The notes: generated by a model not told the origin, from the letters alone. A DNA stretch of 64,000 bases from Piezodorus guildinii (GCA_023052935.1 CM041292.1:32437454-32501453), one strand, 5' to 3'. Shown: positions 47,514 through 59,312, counted from the stretch's first letter. Numbers and translations are program-made.

Positions 47514-48514
47514 GGGGCAGGATATACAGTACCTGCAATACTGAACGAATGTGTGGGTTAATCAGCTTCAGAATCCGACTGACACGGCTGGTTGTATCTA
47601 CTGTATCTATCGTATAATTATAATATGTCTTTCGTTATTCATGATGTAATTTTTATTGTTGATAAACTCTAGATCATGGTTGAAACTTAGACCACAAAAG
47701 CACAATAGATAATGATTTATGTTTCTATAAATGAGACCCAGGCTGTTTTTGTTGTATATTGTGATATTTATATAGTTCTGAAGCATATAACCTGAAAGAA
47801 AAACTATGTGTGCTTATATTCAAATGTAAAGATTAAACATTACAAAAAAAAATACAATACCATCTAAAATGCTCCTTTTTATATCAAATTTTGAAAATGT
47901 AATAGTTTACCTCCGATTAGCCCAAATATTTTTGACTATGGTATGAAACTTAAAATGACATACGGAAATAGTTAAGGTATTATGTATGGAAAATGTTCTG
48001 TAAGTGTGAGCTAAACCTTAGATTTACTATGAACAAATTATTTCCATATCACATTTCTAATTTTTTTTAAAAATTATTTTGTAACAAAAATATAAAATTT
48101 CCTGAAATTTGAAGATGTGCAATAAATAATAATAAAGTCGTATATTTATTATTTATTTTATAATTCATAATTTTATGGTCCATTTAATTAAAAATTGAAT
48201 TGCATATATTGTTATTTTATTATATTTTTTTTCATGAAGAGAGATAAAACGTATTAGGCCACAGTAACTAACCATTTCCTTTAGGTTGCTGATTTCACGA
48301 ATCTCTTGGAGTATGGATGCCGATTTTTTCTTTTGGCAGAAATGTTTTTATTAATAATGTAAAGTGAAATTACATAAATAACATGTAACGCTCAAAGATT
48401 TGCATAAAAAAAACATTCTGAAGAACCAGTATGACTAATATTTTGTCTCAATACTTACAATATCAGACCAACTACTAAATGAAGCTTGGAGATTATGAAA
48501 CCGATAAGAAATGC
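47514..48514. other. No gene recognised
   Basis: AT-rich spacer. Confidence 0.45.
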
Positions 48515-48575
48515 ATTTTATTATAGGTGGAATAATCAGGAATCAGTCATTTTTTGAAAAGTTTTAATTTTTGCC

Positions 48576-48609
48576 AACGTTTCGGATCAACCTTGTGAGC
48601 CATCATCAG
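48576..48609 (-). ncRNA. Small hammerhead ribozyme-like motif (left arm)
   Basis: On the minus strand: CTGATGA, one unpaired T, GGCTCA...TGATCC (one mismatch), then GAAACGTT. Core boxes are intact. Confidence 0.55.
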
Positions 48610-48681
48610 GGCATTACTGAGCCATGTCCAAGCATATGGCTCAGTAATGCATGGTTCAGTAAGACATGGCTCAGTAATGCC

Positions 48682-48715
48682 CTGATGATGGCTCACAAGC
48701 TTGAGCCGAAACGTT
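48682..48715 (+). ncRNA. Small hammerhead ribozyme-like motif (best copy)
   Basis: CTGATGA (48682-48688), one unpaired T, a perfect 6-bp helix GGCTCA/TGAGCC (48690-48695 with 48702-48707) closed by a 6-nt loop, then GAAACGTT (48708-48715). The ACGT that stands for helix III is self-complementary, so cleavage would need dimerisation. The triplet at the expected cleavage position is GTT; the usual rule (NUH) allows it. Confidence 0.6.
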
Positions 48716-48795
48716 AGCAAAATTTAAAAAATTACTGATTTCTGATTATTCCACCTATAATAGTTTCTACAGTCGACTATATATCCTCAATATGA

Positions 48796-49587
48796 AATGC
48801 ATTTTAAGTTCTAAAGTCGGTGGGAAATTCCAGAACTAATGTAAGCACTCATCATATTTCAAAGGTAATAAGGACATTTTTTACTAACCTTAGTATTTAT
48901 CATTCATAAAAAAAAAGAAAACGGTCGAAACCCGCTAATGTTCATGTGAAAACAAAAGAAAACGAAGAAAGTAAAAATTTCGCTATCGTAAAATAAAAGT
49001 TCTCAAGGAAAATAGATGAGAACCTAGTGACCTTAATGTCAAGAATATGGAGTGCATGTTCATGACACTAGGTCAGCCTATAATGACGTTAAAACCACCA
49101 TGTAATAAGTCCTATTCAAATAATATTAGAGTACAGTTTCTTTTTTAGCTTATGATAGAATGGAATATTATTTTCATGAAGCATTATTTGTCCGATAAAC
49201 GAAAATGTTATGTACTGAAGAAGAAATATATGAACCGAAAATATGACTTTGTAACTCTGGTCAGATCGATCATTCGTATTCAATCGAAGAAGAGCGAATG
49301 TTTTGATGAAAAGAAGCGTAACATTACCGTATCGAATTGATTATCTCCAGGTGGCGACATCTCTTTCACAGGCTGACAATAGCCATCGAAGGATGGTCGA
49401 GGTGCCTTACCGTCGATTCCACAGTCGAATTTATACTCAAAGTATGAGGGAAATAATTTCCTACCAAAAAGGTGATGGTTATTTGTAATAGCTCCGTATA
49501 CACTAAGCATGCTGTCACGAGTAAACGATTCCGAATGTGCCTCACCGATTTTGATGAAATTTTTTAGGTAAATCCAGACATTAAGCC
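48796..49587. other. No gene recognised
   Basis: A 76-codon minus-strand ORF (49510-49280) overlaps 61- and 62-codon plus ORFs. No domain recognised. 49340-49480 is of mixed composition. Confidence 0.35.
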
Positions 49588-50245
49588 ATTAGACTTAAGG
49601 GCCAACGCTCCTCGGGAGTCGAGTAAAAAAATCGGTAAGTTTTTGCGCTAAAAGCACAATTTTTTTTTCAATTTACTTTATTTTAACATAATTTATTTAA
49701 CATCTGTGGTTGTAGTGACGGTACAATTTTTTTTTTCAATTTACTTTATTTTAATATAATTTATTTAATATCTGTGGTTGTAGTGACGGTACAAAAATAA
49801 GTTTGGTGTCAAAATTACCATATTTCACAGCGGAGTAATTTAAAAAATAAGCCATTAAAATATTTAAGTTTTATGCTTGGTAATAACCCTAAAAATATTA
49901 ATAATCTTGTCAAATCAAAAATTTTAATAACGTTTCTTAAATACTGTGCTCAGATTAAGATTTCTTTTTAGGATTCAAGAACATAGTTTTTATGAAATTT
50001 TATTAAAACTACTTTATAAAATTATTTATATTTTTAGGGTTATTACTGAGTATAAAACTTAGGAATTGTAATGATTTATTTTCTAATTATTGCGTTTTGA
50101 ATTAAGATAATTTTAACACCAAACTTATTTTTCTACCTTCACTAGAACCAGAGATATTAAATAAAATGTTTTTTTCTCGCCTAAACTCAAATCCTTTTAC
50201 GCGACTCCCGGGAGCTTTGGCGCCTAATATTTTGAAGAGTCTAAT
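49588..50245. repeat. Foldback element, ~660 bp, ~300-bp arms
   Basis: Nearly the whole segment is an imperfect palindrome. Outer words are CTCGGGAGTCGAGTAAAA on the left and TTTTACGCGACTCCCGGGAG on the right. Next come TATCTGTGGTTGTAGTGACG and its relative on the right, AAAAATAAGTTTGGTGT/ACACCAAACTTATTTTT, and an inner GGTAATAACCCTAAAAATAT/ATATTTTTAGGGTTATTAC. The centre is near 49950. Only the left arm carries a 67-bp tandem duplication (49656-49722, 49723-49789). A single-arm relative lies at 58345-58515. Non-coding. Confidence 0.8.
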
Positions 50246-50261
50246 TTTTTATTGTTTGATG

Positions 50262-50490
50262 GAGCCCGTGGCTAAGTGGCTAGCGCACTAGTCTCTCATG
50301 CTATAGATTGTGAGTTCGAATCCCCTCTCACCCGGGGAGGGGAGAGGGTATGTGAGACCCGTCCGCCAAATGGTGGCCACTCACAATATTTGACCCTATA
50401 CTACAGAATGCATCAAGAAACGTGAGTGTAATCTCTCAGGTGATTAGACCCAGGCCCTACACGGCCTGTCGCGCCACAGAAAGAAGAATT
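50262..50490 (+). mobile_element. SINE-C, tRNA-derived
   Basis: Head GGAGCCCGTGGCTAAGTGGC TAGCGC (box A) and GTGAGTTCGAATCCCC (box B). The body contains GTATGTGAGACCCGTCCGCC and ACACGGCCTGTCGCGCCAC. It is related to 52708-53001, which shares GTATGTGAGACCC and GCCTGTC.CGCCA. No clear TSD found. Confidence 0.75.
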
Positions 50491-51965
50491 GTTCATTGTA
50501 TAGTTTTACCTAAACATATTTCATCTAAAAAGGTGAGACACATTCGGGATCCTCTCTTTGTTAGTTTACTTATAATATGTTATCTATATAATGTTACGAA
50601 TTATAAAAAAAAATTATCGTTTTTCAACCGAATAACTATATTATTATTTTTCTAAGTTAGTTGTTAACCTTTAACCCGTTTTAATAAAGGACGTATATTA
50701 GCTATATCCAATATACAGCGATAAAAAAAATATATTTTTATAGTTTTTTTTTTTTCTCGTATCTTATATACTCATAGGTTTACAAAAAAACATTAGTATA
50801 AGGCAGACATAAAACGTAGACTAAGATGTAGATATTTTTAAATTAATTGTTCAAAATTTGGTTGGTAGCGTTATATTGTTCAAAACATGTCAACAAGCAG
50901 TAGGCTTAAATAAACATTTTGTATACCACGGAACAAGTTGTTATACTGGCGCCCGAGGAAACTGGCTTTGCAACTCCTTGATTTGTATCTTATGAGTCAC
51001 TAAAAAACCCTTGGGAATTCCTAGAAAAGTCATACTAACACCCAGTTTTCAGATAATTTTCATAGACTTTATATAACTTTTAGTTTAAAAAAAAAATGTA
51101 TATATTGCTTAAATTTGTCTTCACCGTTTTCAATTTCTGTGAAAAGGCCACTAATTAATGAAACATAATTTATATTCTTCTTCCAATTTAATGTTCTCCA
51201 TCATCTTATCGCCGTTTTCAAGATCTCTCTAGGGTTCCTAAAATTTTGGAAAATGAACAATGATAGACATACAAAAATATGTTTGAATACAGACCGATTA
51301 TATTATAGTTTACACCATACTGTCGAAAATTTTAAAAAATATGTATTCATATATTGCTTTAAAGTTATTTCTATTTCGTTTTATATTGTATTTTATTACA
51401 AATAAACATATCTACTGTTATTTACAACTGTATTAAGACACATCTAGTAAATGTGATTGTAATACAATACATTGACATGAATTACATGCTGAGACACTAT
51501 CCACTGGTAGTAGTCCAATAAGATTTATAGATCAGAAAGTCCCTCTGGCATCTTTTTTTCATACGCCTAGGAGGATTTTCAGGAATGGAAGAGAAAGCAA
51601 GGATTGAAACTAGTGGGTTAGAGTGGGAATGTAGTTTGTCATGAAAGAAATAGCACCCCTTAAATGTATTTAGAGGTGATAAATAATCAATAGCTTAATA
51701 GCTTATCATTTTTAAAATTTTACATTATTGTATAAAACTTGCTCTATTTGTACGAAGATTACCCCGAAAGCATATAAAGTTATATTCCATTCATTACTAA
51801 TATTCTTCTTATAAATTTGTTTTTATAGCCTTGATCCAATAGCTTTCCCCGAACTAACCTCAACCACTCACCAGGTTACCGCGGTATTTTCCTGTAATAT
51901 CCCGGACGAGATTTATCGATGACAAGTAATTACATGGCTGAGTTACCCTTCGGTTATCAGGCGAC
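50491..51965. other. No gene; diverged repeat at 51555-51660
   Basis: AT-rich. 51555-51660 is related to 10495-10590 (AGCAAGGATT, AAACTAG.GGGT). Confidence 0.4.
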
Positions 51966-51996
51966 CTGATGAAGTGGATGACTTAGTCGAAACGTC
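51966..51996 (+). ncRNA. Hammerhead-like motif, helix II unclear
   Basis: CTGATGA (51966-51972) and GAAACGTC (51989-51996) are both perfect and correctly spaced. The 16 nt between them fold only weakly (AGT/ACT or GAC/GTC). 51840-52060 around it is GC-richer than its surroundings and may be a Penelope-type terminal repeat remnant. Confidence 0.4.
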
Positions 51997-52309
51997 CTCC
52001 GTTCCGTCCTTCCAGATCCAGGCCAAGACCTAACATCCCGATCCGGAATGCTGATGACCTGCGACCATGTAGATCAAAATTCTTCAAGAGCAACTAAACT
52101 TATAATTTACTCATTATTTTATCCCTTATTTGGATGACACTTATTCTTATTTTCTTTCCGTTCTCCGCAAAGGGTGTCATGATGCTATCTTGTTATATTG
52201 AGTTTTCAATATCATTTATATTTTCATTACAGAACTAAAATTAAATGGATTACACTATATTAAAACTACTTCATTATTCTTAAGAAAAAAAGAAAATGCA
52301 ATCCTGTAC

Positions 52310-52601
52310 CTCTACAACCCATGAAGTGTCTTGAGATCAGTACATAAAGGTACTCGTACTGTTTTTAGGCCAACGGCCGTGCAATGAGGTGATTAGGCCT
52401 TGATCACGCTCACCCACCTCAGGGTCTGCCCTAGAAGGGTCTGCGTACCCTAGGGACAACCTCCCCTCCTTCTCCCCCCTCTGCCTCCTCACTGGATGAA
52501 TAAACAGAATAAATAATATTCTGTCATAGCCGGTTGGCACTCGAACCCAGGACCAGGAGAACAGTAGGCTAGTGCTCTATCCACTGGACCACGCCAATTA
52601 T
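52310..52601 (-). mobile_element. SINE-B, minus strand
   Basis: ACAACCCATGAAG (3' end), TTTTTAGGCCAACGGCCGTG, GGTCTGCC, then box B complement CTCGAACCCAGGACC and head complement CTCTATCCACTGGACCACGC. Nearly full length, moderately diverged. Confidence 0.8.
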
Positions 52602-52707
52602 TATTTTTATTATTTAATAATGAGCTATGTAATTAAATAATATTGATAATAGGATTTTTATAACGAATTTTTACTTACCTATGAAATTTTTGTTATTATT
52701 ATGTTAG

Positions 52708-53001
52708 GGAAGCTCTTGGCTGTGTTAGTAGTGCTCTATTTTACCACGCCAAAAGTTGTAAGTTTGAAACCCAGTCTATGGGGAACTTTACCAAGCATAT
52801 GATTTAATGGGAATTCACTCACAACCTCCCCTGGGTATGTGAGACCCATCAGCTAACTAGTGACGACCCACAAAAGTAGACTATGGGAGTGATGACCCTA
52901 TCCGATAACTGTTATCGAGAATTTCGTCGTGAAATCCTAAAAATCAACAACACATGGCCAAGGTCCTTCGCTGCCTGTCACGCCAACCGAAAAAAAAAAA
53001 T
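52708..53001 (+). mobile_element. SINE-C-related element with poly-A tail
   Basis: A tRNA-like head with a decayed box B (GTAAGTTTGAAACCC), body GGGTATGTGAGACCCATC and GCTGCCTGTCACGCCAACCG, then an 11-A tail. More diverged than the copy at 50262. Confidence 0.6.
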
Positions 53002-53774
53002 ATTATATTCAGGTTTCATCTTCGAGGATTAGGATTGGAGGGTAGTCATTTGGTAGAATTTTATAGTCATATCGATTTTGAATATTTCAGCTTCTTATTA
53101 TTTATAAATCACTGAGGTTTCTTGTTTCATTAACCCACGCTAGAGACTATATCAGTTCAAAATAAATTATTGAATATAAGTCATAGATAAATTATTCGGA
53201 TCTGTTTTATTCTTTTAAAATTGGTGATTTTCTACGTGACTACGATGGACGGATTTTTTTTTTCTCTTTATTTGGATTTTAGGCATCTTGAAACGTAAAA
53301 CTCTTTTAAGGGGTAGTTTCATTTTTCTTAGTCGATTGAAATGTTCCAATATTAAAAAAAAAAATTAACATAGGTCATTTTTCTATTTATTTTATTTTTT
53401 TAAATTATGTATCGTTCTGGTTGTAATAAATGAATATCCTAAAATTTTTATCATTTGAACTAATAGGCCTAGTAATGGTTATAACATCTGAAATCAGCAT
53501 ACCATATATGTTCATTTATTTATAATAAATATATCAATTTCCAGATTCCGAAACAACTTGTATTATATTTTTTCTGTAATGAATGTCTTTGATTCATGAG
53601 AGGGTTTATTCGGTATAAATATTTCGTGGCCGTGAAAGGAGTGATTACGTTTTTGTTTTTTTAATTTATAAATTTTCTTCCAATGTAACATACCAAACGG
53701 GCCGGTACTTTAAATTTAATGAATTCACGTTATTTAAACGCTAATTGTTAGTCTTTTTTTTTTTTTTTCCTTGA
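53002..53774. other. No gene; dispersed repeat block
   Basis: 53455-53560 repeats 36785-36880. 53265-53340 is loosely related to 60560-60640. Non-coding. Confidence 0.4.
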
Positions 53775-53875
53775 GGATGTGCGTGGTCTAGTGGATCGAT
53801 TTCAGGGCTATGAAGGAGCTCCCTTGGGGCACCCAGCCTCTATAAGTGGGTACCCAAAAGTTACTCACAAAACCT
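53775..53875 (+). mobile_element. SINE-B remnant, internally deleted
   Basis: TGCGTGGTCTAGTGGAT head, then directly GGCACCCAGCCTCTATAAGT and GGGTACCCAAAAG from the body. Box B is missing. Confidence 0.55.
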
Positions 53876-54390
53876 AGGTGAGTACTAGGTGTATTTGAGT
53901 ATTTCTTTGTTGGTTTTTAGCTTAGAACTAGTACGAATCTTTTTCTGTGTTTATCAACACCCTTCGTTGTTTGGGGAGGTATTTGTTTTCTACTTTTTCT
54001 TGGATGATCGAAAGGAAAAAGTAATGAAAATAGAAATTAAATTATTTTTAGACGTGATCCAAGAAAAAAAACAACACAAAAAGCGGCAATACAAAGGGAT
54101 TTCTACTATTAATGTTACCTGGAGGGAAATCACCCGAAGACTGACAATGGGAAGAACCCGGAGTGAAAGGACATTGAGACTTCTGTAATTGTCCCCGAAG
54201 ACGTGGGGTTTCCTCCGAAGGCTTTCTTCCATCGAAGCCTATTAATTCCTAATTCAATAAGCCCTAACAAAGTGGGTGGGCATTGGGTAAAGGAAAGTAA
54301 TGCCATCGTCTTTTTATAGATATGTCTAACTGTAAAATATTTTAGACTATTTTTCTTATTTGAATTATATTGATTCGGGTTTAAATATAA

Positions 54391-54457
<67 letters not shown>

Positions 54458-54549
54458 TAGGTATATTATTATAAGGTTATTTATTATAGGTTATTTTATT
54501 ATAGTTAAATAATGACAATCCAAAATGTTCACACATCGAGACATTTGTC
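53876..54549. other. No gene recognised; (TA)n at 54394-54452
   Basis: A 99-codon ORF (53889-54188) begins inside the SINE tail and has a Lys/Arg-rich second half with no recognisable family. Confidence 0.35.
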
Positions 54550-54645
54550 CAGTTAGGGGTCCACCTGTGGTGTTATGGCTAGCATAACAGCCTTCTTAGC
54601 CATCCAATATCGTGGTATCAAAAGTTGCAGGTGTCCTAGGATTTT
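54550..54645 (+). mobile_element. SINE-A head, degenerate
   Basis: GTCCACCTGTGGTGTTATGG, CTAGCATAACAGCC and GCAGGTGTCCTAGGATTTT match the SINE-A head. The body is absent. Confidence 0.5.
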
Positions 54646-54883
54646 AAAGCGCACTTAAACGATCAATAAAAATATTAAATTTGTTTCCAAATTATTAGAT
54701 CACTGTTCTTCCTAAAGTTTCGACCCTGTGGCGGTATATTTAAGATTTTTATATTTTTTTAATAATTTAATCTTATATTCAATTATTTCTTTTGATTGTA
54801 TTTTTGGTTTGTTCAAACTGATGTACGTATGATTTATGTAATATGTCTAGCGTTCTTAATTTTCACTGACCTTTCAGGCTAGA

Positions 54884-55565
54884 CTTTTTCAGCAAAATCG
54901 AACAACCAAAAGAGCCACTTCATACCATTCATTTCACACCTTTTTACGTTTTCTCAAAGTGGATCTGACGATTTTGATTAAACTCGGAATATCAGTGTAA
55001 AATTTAATGGACGTTAATATAATGTTGGTTGAATACAAATTGGAATAGTCAGATGAGCTTTGAATGCCGATATTTTGTTTCAAAGCACCTTCAATTTTAT
55101 AGGTTCCAAAATATCAATCGTATAATTTTATTAAACTTTACTTTAAAAAACCGACTAATTTTGTAAAATTGAACAAATTTCATTACCATATAAAGGAAAA
55201 TAATACATTTTTTAGATGATTAATTTTTTAATATAAGAAAAGTAATCTAGATATATAATATACCGTTGGAAACTAAAGATTTTAGAAAAATGGTTATCTA
55301 ATATACAATGTTATGGAAGATAATGTTACCTGACGAATAGGTTTATTATTTCTGAGATTATTGTACATTTTATATGGTTATATTCTTTAATTTAAAAAAT
55401 AAATAAATATATTGGAAACATATTTCCAACTAAACCGGATATAATTCTTTAAACATCTTTCAAATTCTCACTAAATTTAATAGTTCTCACATTGATTGTA
55501 ATTAATAACCGAGCTGTGAATGTCGTCATTAATAAGTGAATGTCGTGTGTTTTTCGCCTCGGATT
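54884..55565 (-). repeat. Rep-1 copy, minus strand
   Basis: GACTTTTTCAGCAAAATCGA, CATACCATTCATTTCACACC, TGAATGCCGATATTTTG and, at the right, AGTGAATGTCGTGTGTTTTT. The last corresponds to the family 5' end reversed. Confidence 0.65.
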
Positions 55566-56504
55566 TCTTATTAACAATGCTAACGCATTAATTAATATTG
55601 TAAATCTTTTATTTTTAGGTGGTTTTTTTTTAATAAAAAGACGATCCATATCTTACCCTCAGCAATCCTTTTATTAGGTGTTTCATTCTCCTATGTTTGC
55701 CTTTGTCATTTTTAAGGATCCTTTAATCAGCGCATATAAAAATATATATTGCCACATTATAAACAATATATACCTTAGGCTGAAACCAGCCTTGTCAACT
55801 TATTATCTGATAGGTAGTGTTTTTAGCACATTTGCTTATTGTAATTTTTTACAGGTGTAAATAAAATGTTGAGTGAAAAAAAAAGTTACTGTTATAGCTT
55901 GATATTGTAAATCTTGATAAAGACATGTTTCTATTTATTTATATTAGGATTCTGAATTGTATTTCCTTATTCAACTAACCACCTTCATATTGCGTCAGGT
56001 CTGAAAATAACTTATGAGTGGATCCATGACTGTTCAGTATGCGATGAGCTATATCTGTGCTGACCACAGGAGCTCCCCAAGCAGCAGAACGCGATTACCA
56101 TAACAAGGGGCTATGAAACGACGAGGGAGCTGATACGACACCTAGTACGTGACCGTCCCTTCATCTTGGAGATTTCTGCAGAGAGATCTCTGAAGCAACT
56201 TCTCATTGCCTATGATTCATCTCTAATCGATTGGACGCTTCTTCAATACCTTCTTATGCAATATTATACGAAGAGGTCTTTTATGATCTCCTTTCAAGAT
56301 TTTTATTCCATTCATTTCCTTATAGGTGATTGAAGAATTCCTTATAAAATTATTTTCAAGCTTTATATTACCTATTATGAGCTGGTTATTCTTAAATTAT
56401 AGCCTATCGTAATTATACTGTCATGGTCTTGAAAACCTTTTATGAACTTTTTTTCATGGAATGGACGTAAAGTAGTTTATTATTCTTATCTTCTCAGGTC
56501 GAAT
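55566..56504. other. No gene; GC-richer patch 56030-56250
   Basis: 56030-56250 is of mixed composition (GACCACAGGAGCTCCCC, GAAACGACGAGGGAGCTGA) with no open frame of note. It may be conserved non-coding DNA or an old element. Confidence 0.3.
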
Positions 56505-57312
56505 AGTTTTTGTGATATGGATTCTTTTAAATACACTTAGAGTTAAAAGTAAATTGTTAAAGAATTATTTTAATTGAATTTTAATAGAAACATGTGTTTT
56601 ATTAAATAATTATTATATTTGTGTCTACAACATTTTGTTATTTTTTTCGGTTTTTCGCCACTCTCTATTAGCATTTACAATTCCGTGTAGAAGATAATAT
56701 TTTTTCTAAAATCTTTAACAATCAAACGGTATATTATCATCTATATTACTATTCTTGTGTTCCAAATTGCATATAGTTTTTTGTTTACCATTTTCTCCTT
56801 TAGTTGTATATTAAATTCGCTCAACTAGCATATTTAGCCGTTAATTATTAAAGCCTATTAAAAATGTGCAAAAGTAGAGGTACATAAAAGGAAGAAAATA
56901 TCGGCATTTCAGCCCTTTCAGACAATTTCAATCAGAATAGAACCTATATCATATTAAAACCCACTAAATTTTACATCCATGTAGTGAGTTGAATCAAAAT
57001 CGTAAAAAGGTGCAAAATGCATGGTATAAAGTGGCTCTTCTGGTTAGCTGATTTTGATTAAAAAGTTGCTGTAACATCTCGGGCGTATAGTTGCCTTAAA
57101 TATGAAATTTCAGTTTCTTTAGGCTTTTAGTTTTTGCACTAGACCACATATACACACACACTAGACTGACACACAGATCCTATTTCGGGACTTAGTTATT
57201 TGGACTGCTGGAGACCCTAAAACGAGTATATCCATTAAAAACTGGAATTTGAAAATTTTCACGATCGCAATACTTTCCCTCACTAATATATAGGTAAGTG
57301 AAAGTAAAGTTG
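56505..57312 (+). repeat. Rep-1 copy lacking the extreme 5' end
   Basis: GAAACATGTGTTTTATTAAA, ATATCGGCATTTCAGCCC, AAATGCATGGTATAAAGTGG, GGAGACCCTAAAACGAG and end TAGGTAAGTGAAAGTAAA. The best preserved 3' half of the family. Confidence 0.7.
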
Positions 57313-57472
57313 TTTATTTGAAACAAGATGTTTTTTGACTTTGCTTAATTTAGGTAACAATTTTATCCACAGATGCTACCGTGAGTATCACACCGATCAT
57401 GCCTAATTAAATGCAAATATAGTTATACTAATTTATGCCACTTTTACACTAAAACATCGTTTTTGATATATT

Positions 57473-57811
57473 TTCTAATAATTAAAGGGAGCGGCGTGGT
57501 CTTGTGAGTAAAGCGCTAGTCTACTGTACTGGGTCCTGGGTTCGAATCCCCGCTGTGGTGGAATATTATATATTCTGTTATATCGGCCGGGGAGGGGCGA
57601 TCCTGGAGTATGGAGACCCTCCTGGGGCGCACCCAGCCTCTATAAAGTGGGTACCCAAAAATGAAGGGAAAACCTGGCGGCTGAGCGTGATCTCGGCCGA
57701 ATCACCTCACTGCATGCCCGTTGGTCTAGAAACATTACGAATCTCTACATGTACTGAGAACAAAACTCTTCATGGGTTGTAATAATTAGGTGGTATATGT
57801 TCTAATAATTA
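57473..57811 (+). mobile_element. SINE-B, complete, with 12-bp TSD
   Basis: Perfect repeats TTCTAATAATTA (57473-57484 and 57800-57811) bound 57485-57799. Head GGGAGCGGCGTGGTCTTGTG, box B GGGTTCGAATCCC, body CCCTCCTGGGGCGCACCCAG and CTTCATGGGTTGTA. A 92-codon ORF inside the SINE is fortuitous. Confidence 0.9.
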
Positions 57812-58344
57812 TTTACTTTTAGCCCCAGCCTTTAAACTACACAACAAGTCAAGTTCTGATTCAGATGAATTGAAACCGACAAGCACTCATCAATTTGATA
57901 ACAGCATAGTTTTTATGTAAATCTAAATGAGTAATATTTTGGTATTTAGTGTTTACACCATTTTACTAACTCCAATACCAACAGATGCCGAATACCTCTA
58001 TCATCAAATGCACTATTTTTAATTATACCTATCTTCCTAAGGATAATAGTTTCTGTTTTATTAACTGAATAGAGTTTTTCACTTAAATAGTAGAATTAAA
58101 TGAGTTTCAAACTATTCCCGACTTCAAATGACGATTACCTCAAAACGACAAAACCAGTCGGTTTGTTAAAAGAATATATTTTTTTTATCCACTTAAGCAA
58201 GGAATGTTTTTTCTCTCTTTGTTATTTCCACCCGAATAATGAGTTTGTAATTAAGTTAAAAAAACTAGCACTGCTAAGGAAAGGATGCCAAATGTGTCAC
58301 ACCGAATATGTTAAATTATTGTAGGTAAAACTAAACATTAAACG
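57812..58344. other. No gene recognised
   Basis: AT-rich; the 74-codon ORF at 58100 has no recognisable domain. Confidence 0.4.
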
Positions 58345-58515
58345 ATTAGAAGCTGTAAAATATTAGGATAAAACGCTCCGCAGGAGTCGCGTAAAGAAAT
58401 GGTGGGGTTTGCGATCGAAAAATACATTATATATAATATCTCTGGTTATGTGAGTTAGAAAAAAAAGTTTGGTGTAAAAATTACTCTATTTCAAAGCGGA
58501 ATATGAATCCATTTA
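58345..58515 (+). repeat. Single arm of the foldback family
   Basis: GATTAGAAGCTGTAAAATAT, AACGCTCCGCAGGAGTCGCG, AATATCTCTGGTTATGTGAG and AAGTTTGGTGTAAAAATTAC match the arms of the element at 49588-50245. Confidence 0.7.
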
Positions 58516-58628
58516 CTTATTGTTTTATCAAATGTTCTTTTTGTTTTGGTTTATTTTGTTGGATGTACTCGAAATTTCCCCCCAAAAATTACGAGGTCCA
58601 AAACTTTTGACCGGGAGAGTATATTAGA

Positions 58629-58747
58629 GTCCTTATATTTTTCTTCTCAACAACAATTTTTATTGAGTAAAATTACAATCTACCCCAATTTGGACATCAA
58701 TAGTAGTGGTGAAAGATATCATACTTACTACATGCGGTCCTTATATT
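58629..58747 (-). mobile_element. 97-bp LINE 3'-end insertion with 11-bp TSD
   Basis: Repeats GTCCTTATATT (58629-58639 and 58737-58747) bound 58640-58736. The insert matches the last ~90 nt of the Jockey-type element 3' UTR (23019-23105): CAACAACAATTTTTATTGAG and CCCAATTTGGACATCAATAG. It is an extreme 5' truncation. Confidence 0.9.
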
Positions 58748-58754
58748 AAATAAA

Positions 58755-59312
58755 ATAAAATTAAATAAATGCATTAAAAATACTTTTGTTTTTTTCTCTT
58801 TCAGTTGATTATCAAATTCATCCAACTTTTATATCAATCCAAACAACATGAAATGGTTAATTTTTTCGAATCAACAAAGTTGAAGATACTTTAGAAAATG
58901 AAAATTTTAACTTTCGGCAATTAAGTCCTGTCAGATTATTATTATCACGATGAAACCTACATCATATTAAACATGATAAATTTTACAATGATATAGCGAG
59001 TTTAATCAAAATCGTTATAGTCGTTTTTAAGAAATACATGATATATAGTGGCTCTTCTGGTAGGCCAATTTTGATGAAAAAGTCGACGTTGTCACAGATG
59101 TTTCTCGGGCATTCAGTTGTTTTAAATATGAAATTTCAGTTTTATACTTTTCGTTTTCACGCTGGACTTACCACACACGCAGACCTTTTTGCGTGACTTT
59201 GTTATTTGGAGTCAGGGGACCCTAAAATGTGTACTGTGGAAACTCAAACTCAGGATCGCAATACATTCCCTTTTAATATTTTTCATATATGTGTGAGCGA
59301 AAGTAACACTTA
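58755..59312 (+). repeat. Rep-1 copy, 3' two-thirds
   Basis: CTTTCAGTTGATTATCAAAT, TTCGGCAATTAAGTCCTGTC, CAGGGGACCCTAAAATG and end GTGTGAGCGAAAGTAAC. Confidence 0.65.

Larger units (their letters stand above)
48515..48795. repeat. Palindrome with two face-to-face hammerhead motifs
   Basis: The arms are reverse complements: TTATTATAGGTGGAATAATC on the left, GATTATTCCACCTATAATAG on the right, then a TTTGCCAACGTTTCGG/CCGAAACGTTAGCAAA block and GCATTACTGAGCCATG/CATGGCTCAGTAATGC. The centre holds three direct copies of an ATGGCTCAGTAATGC-like unit. No ORF. Confidence 0.85.

Noticed and set aside
57504..57782. 92-codon ORF on the plus strand
   Set aside because: Lies wholly inside a SINE-B copy with TSD; coding is fortuitous.
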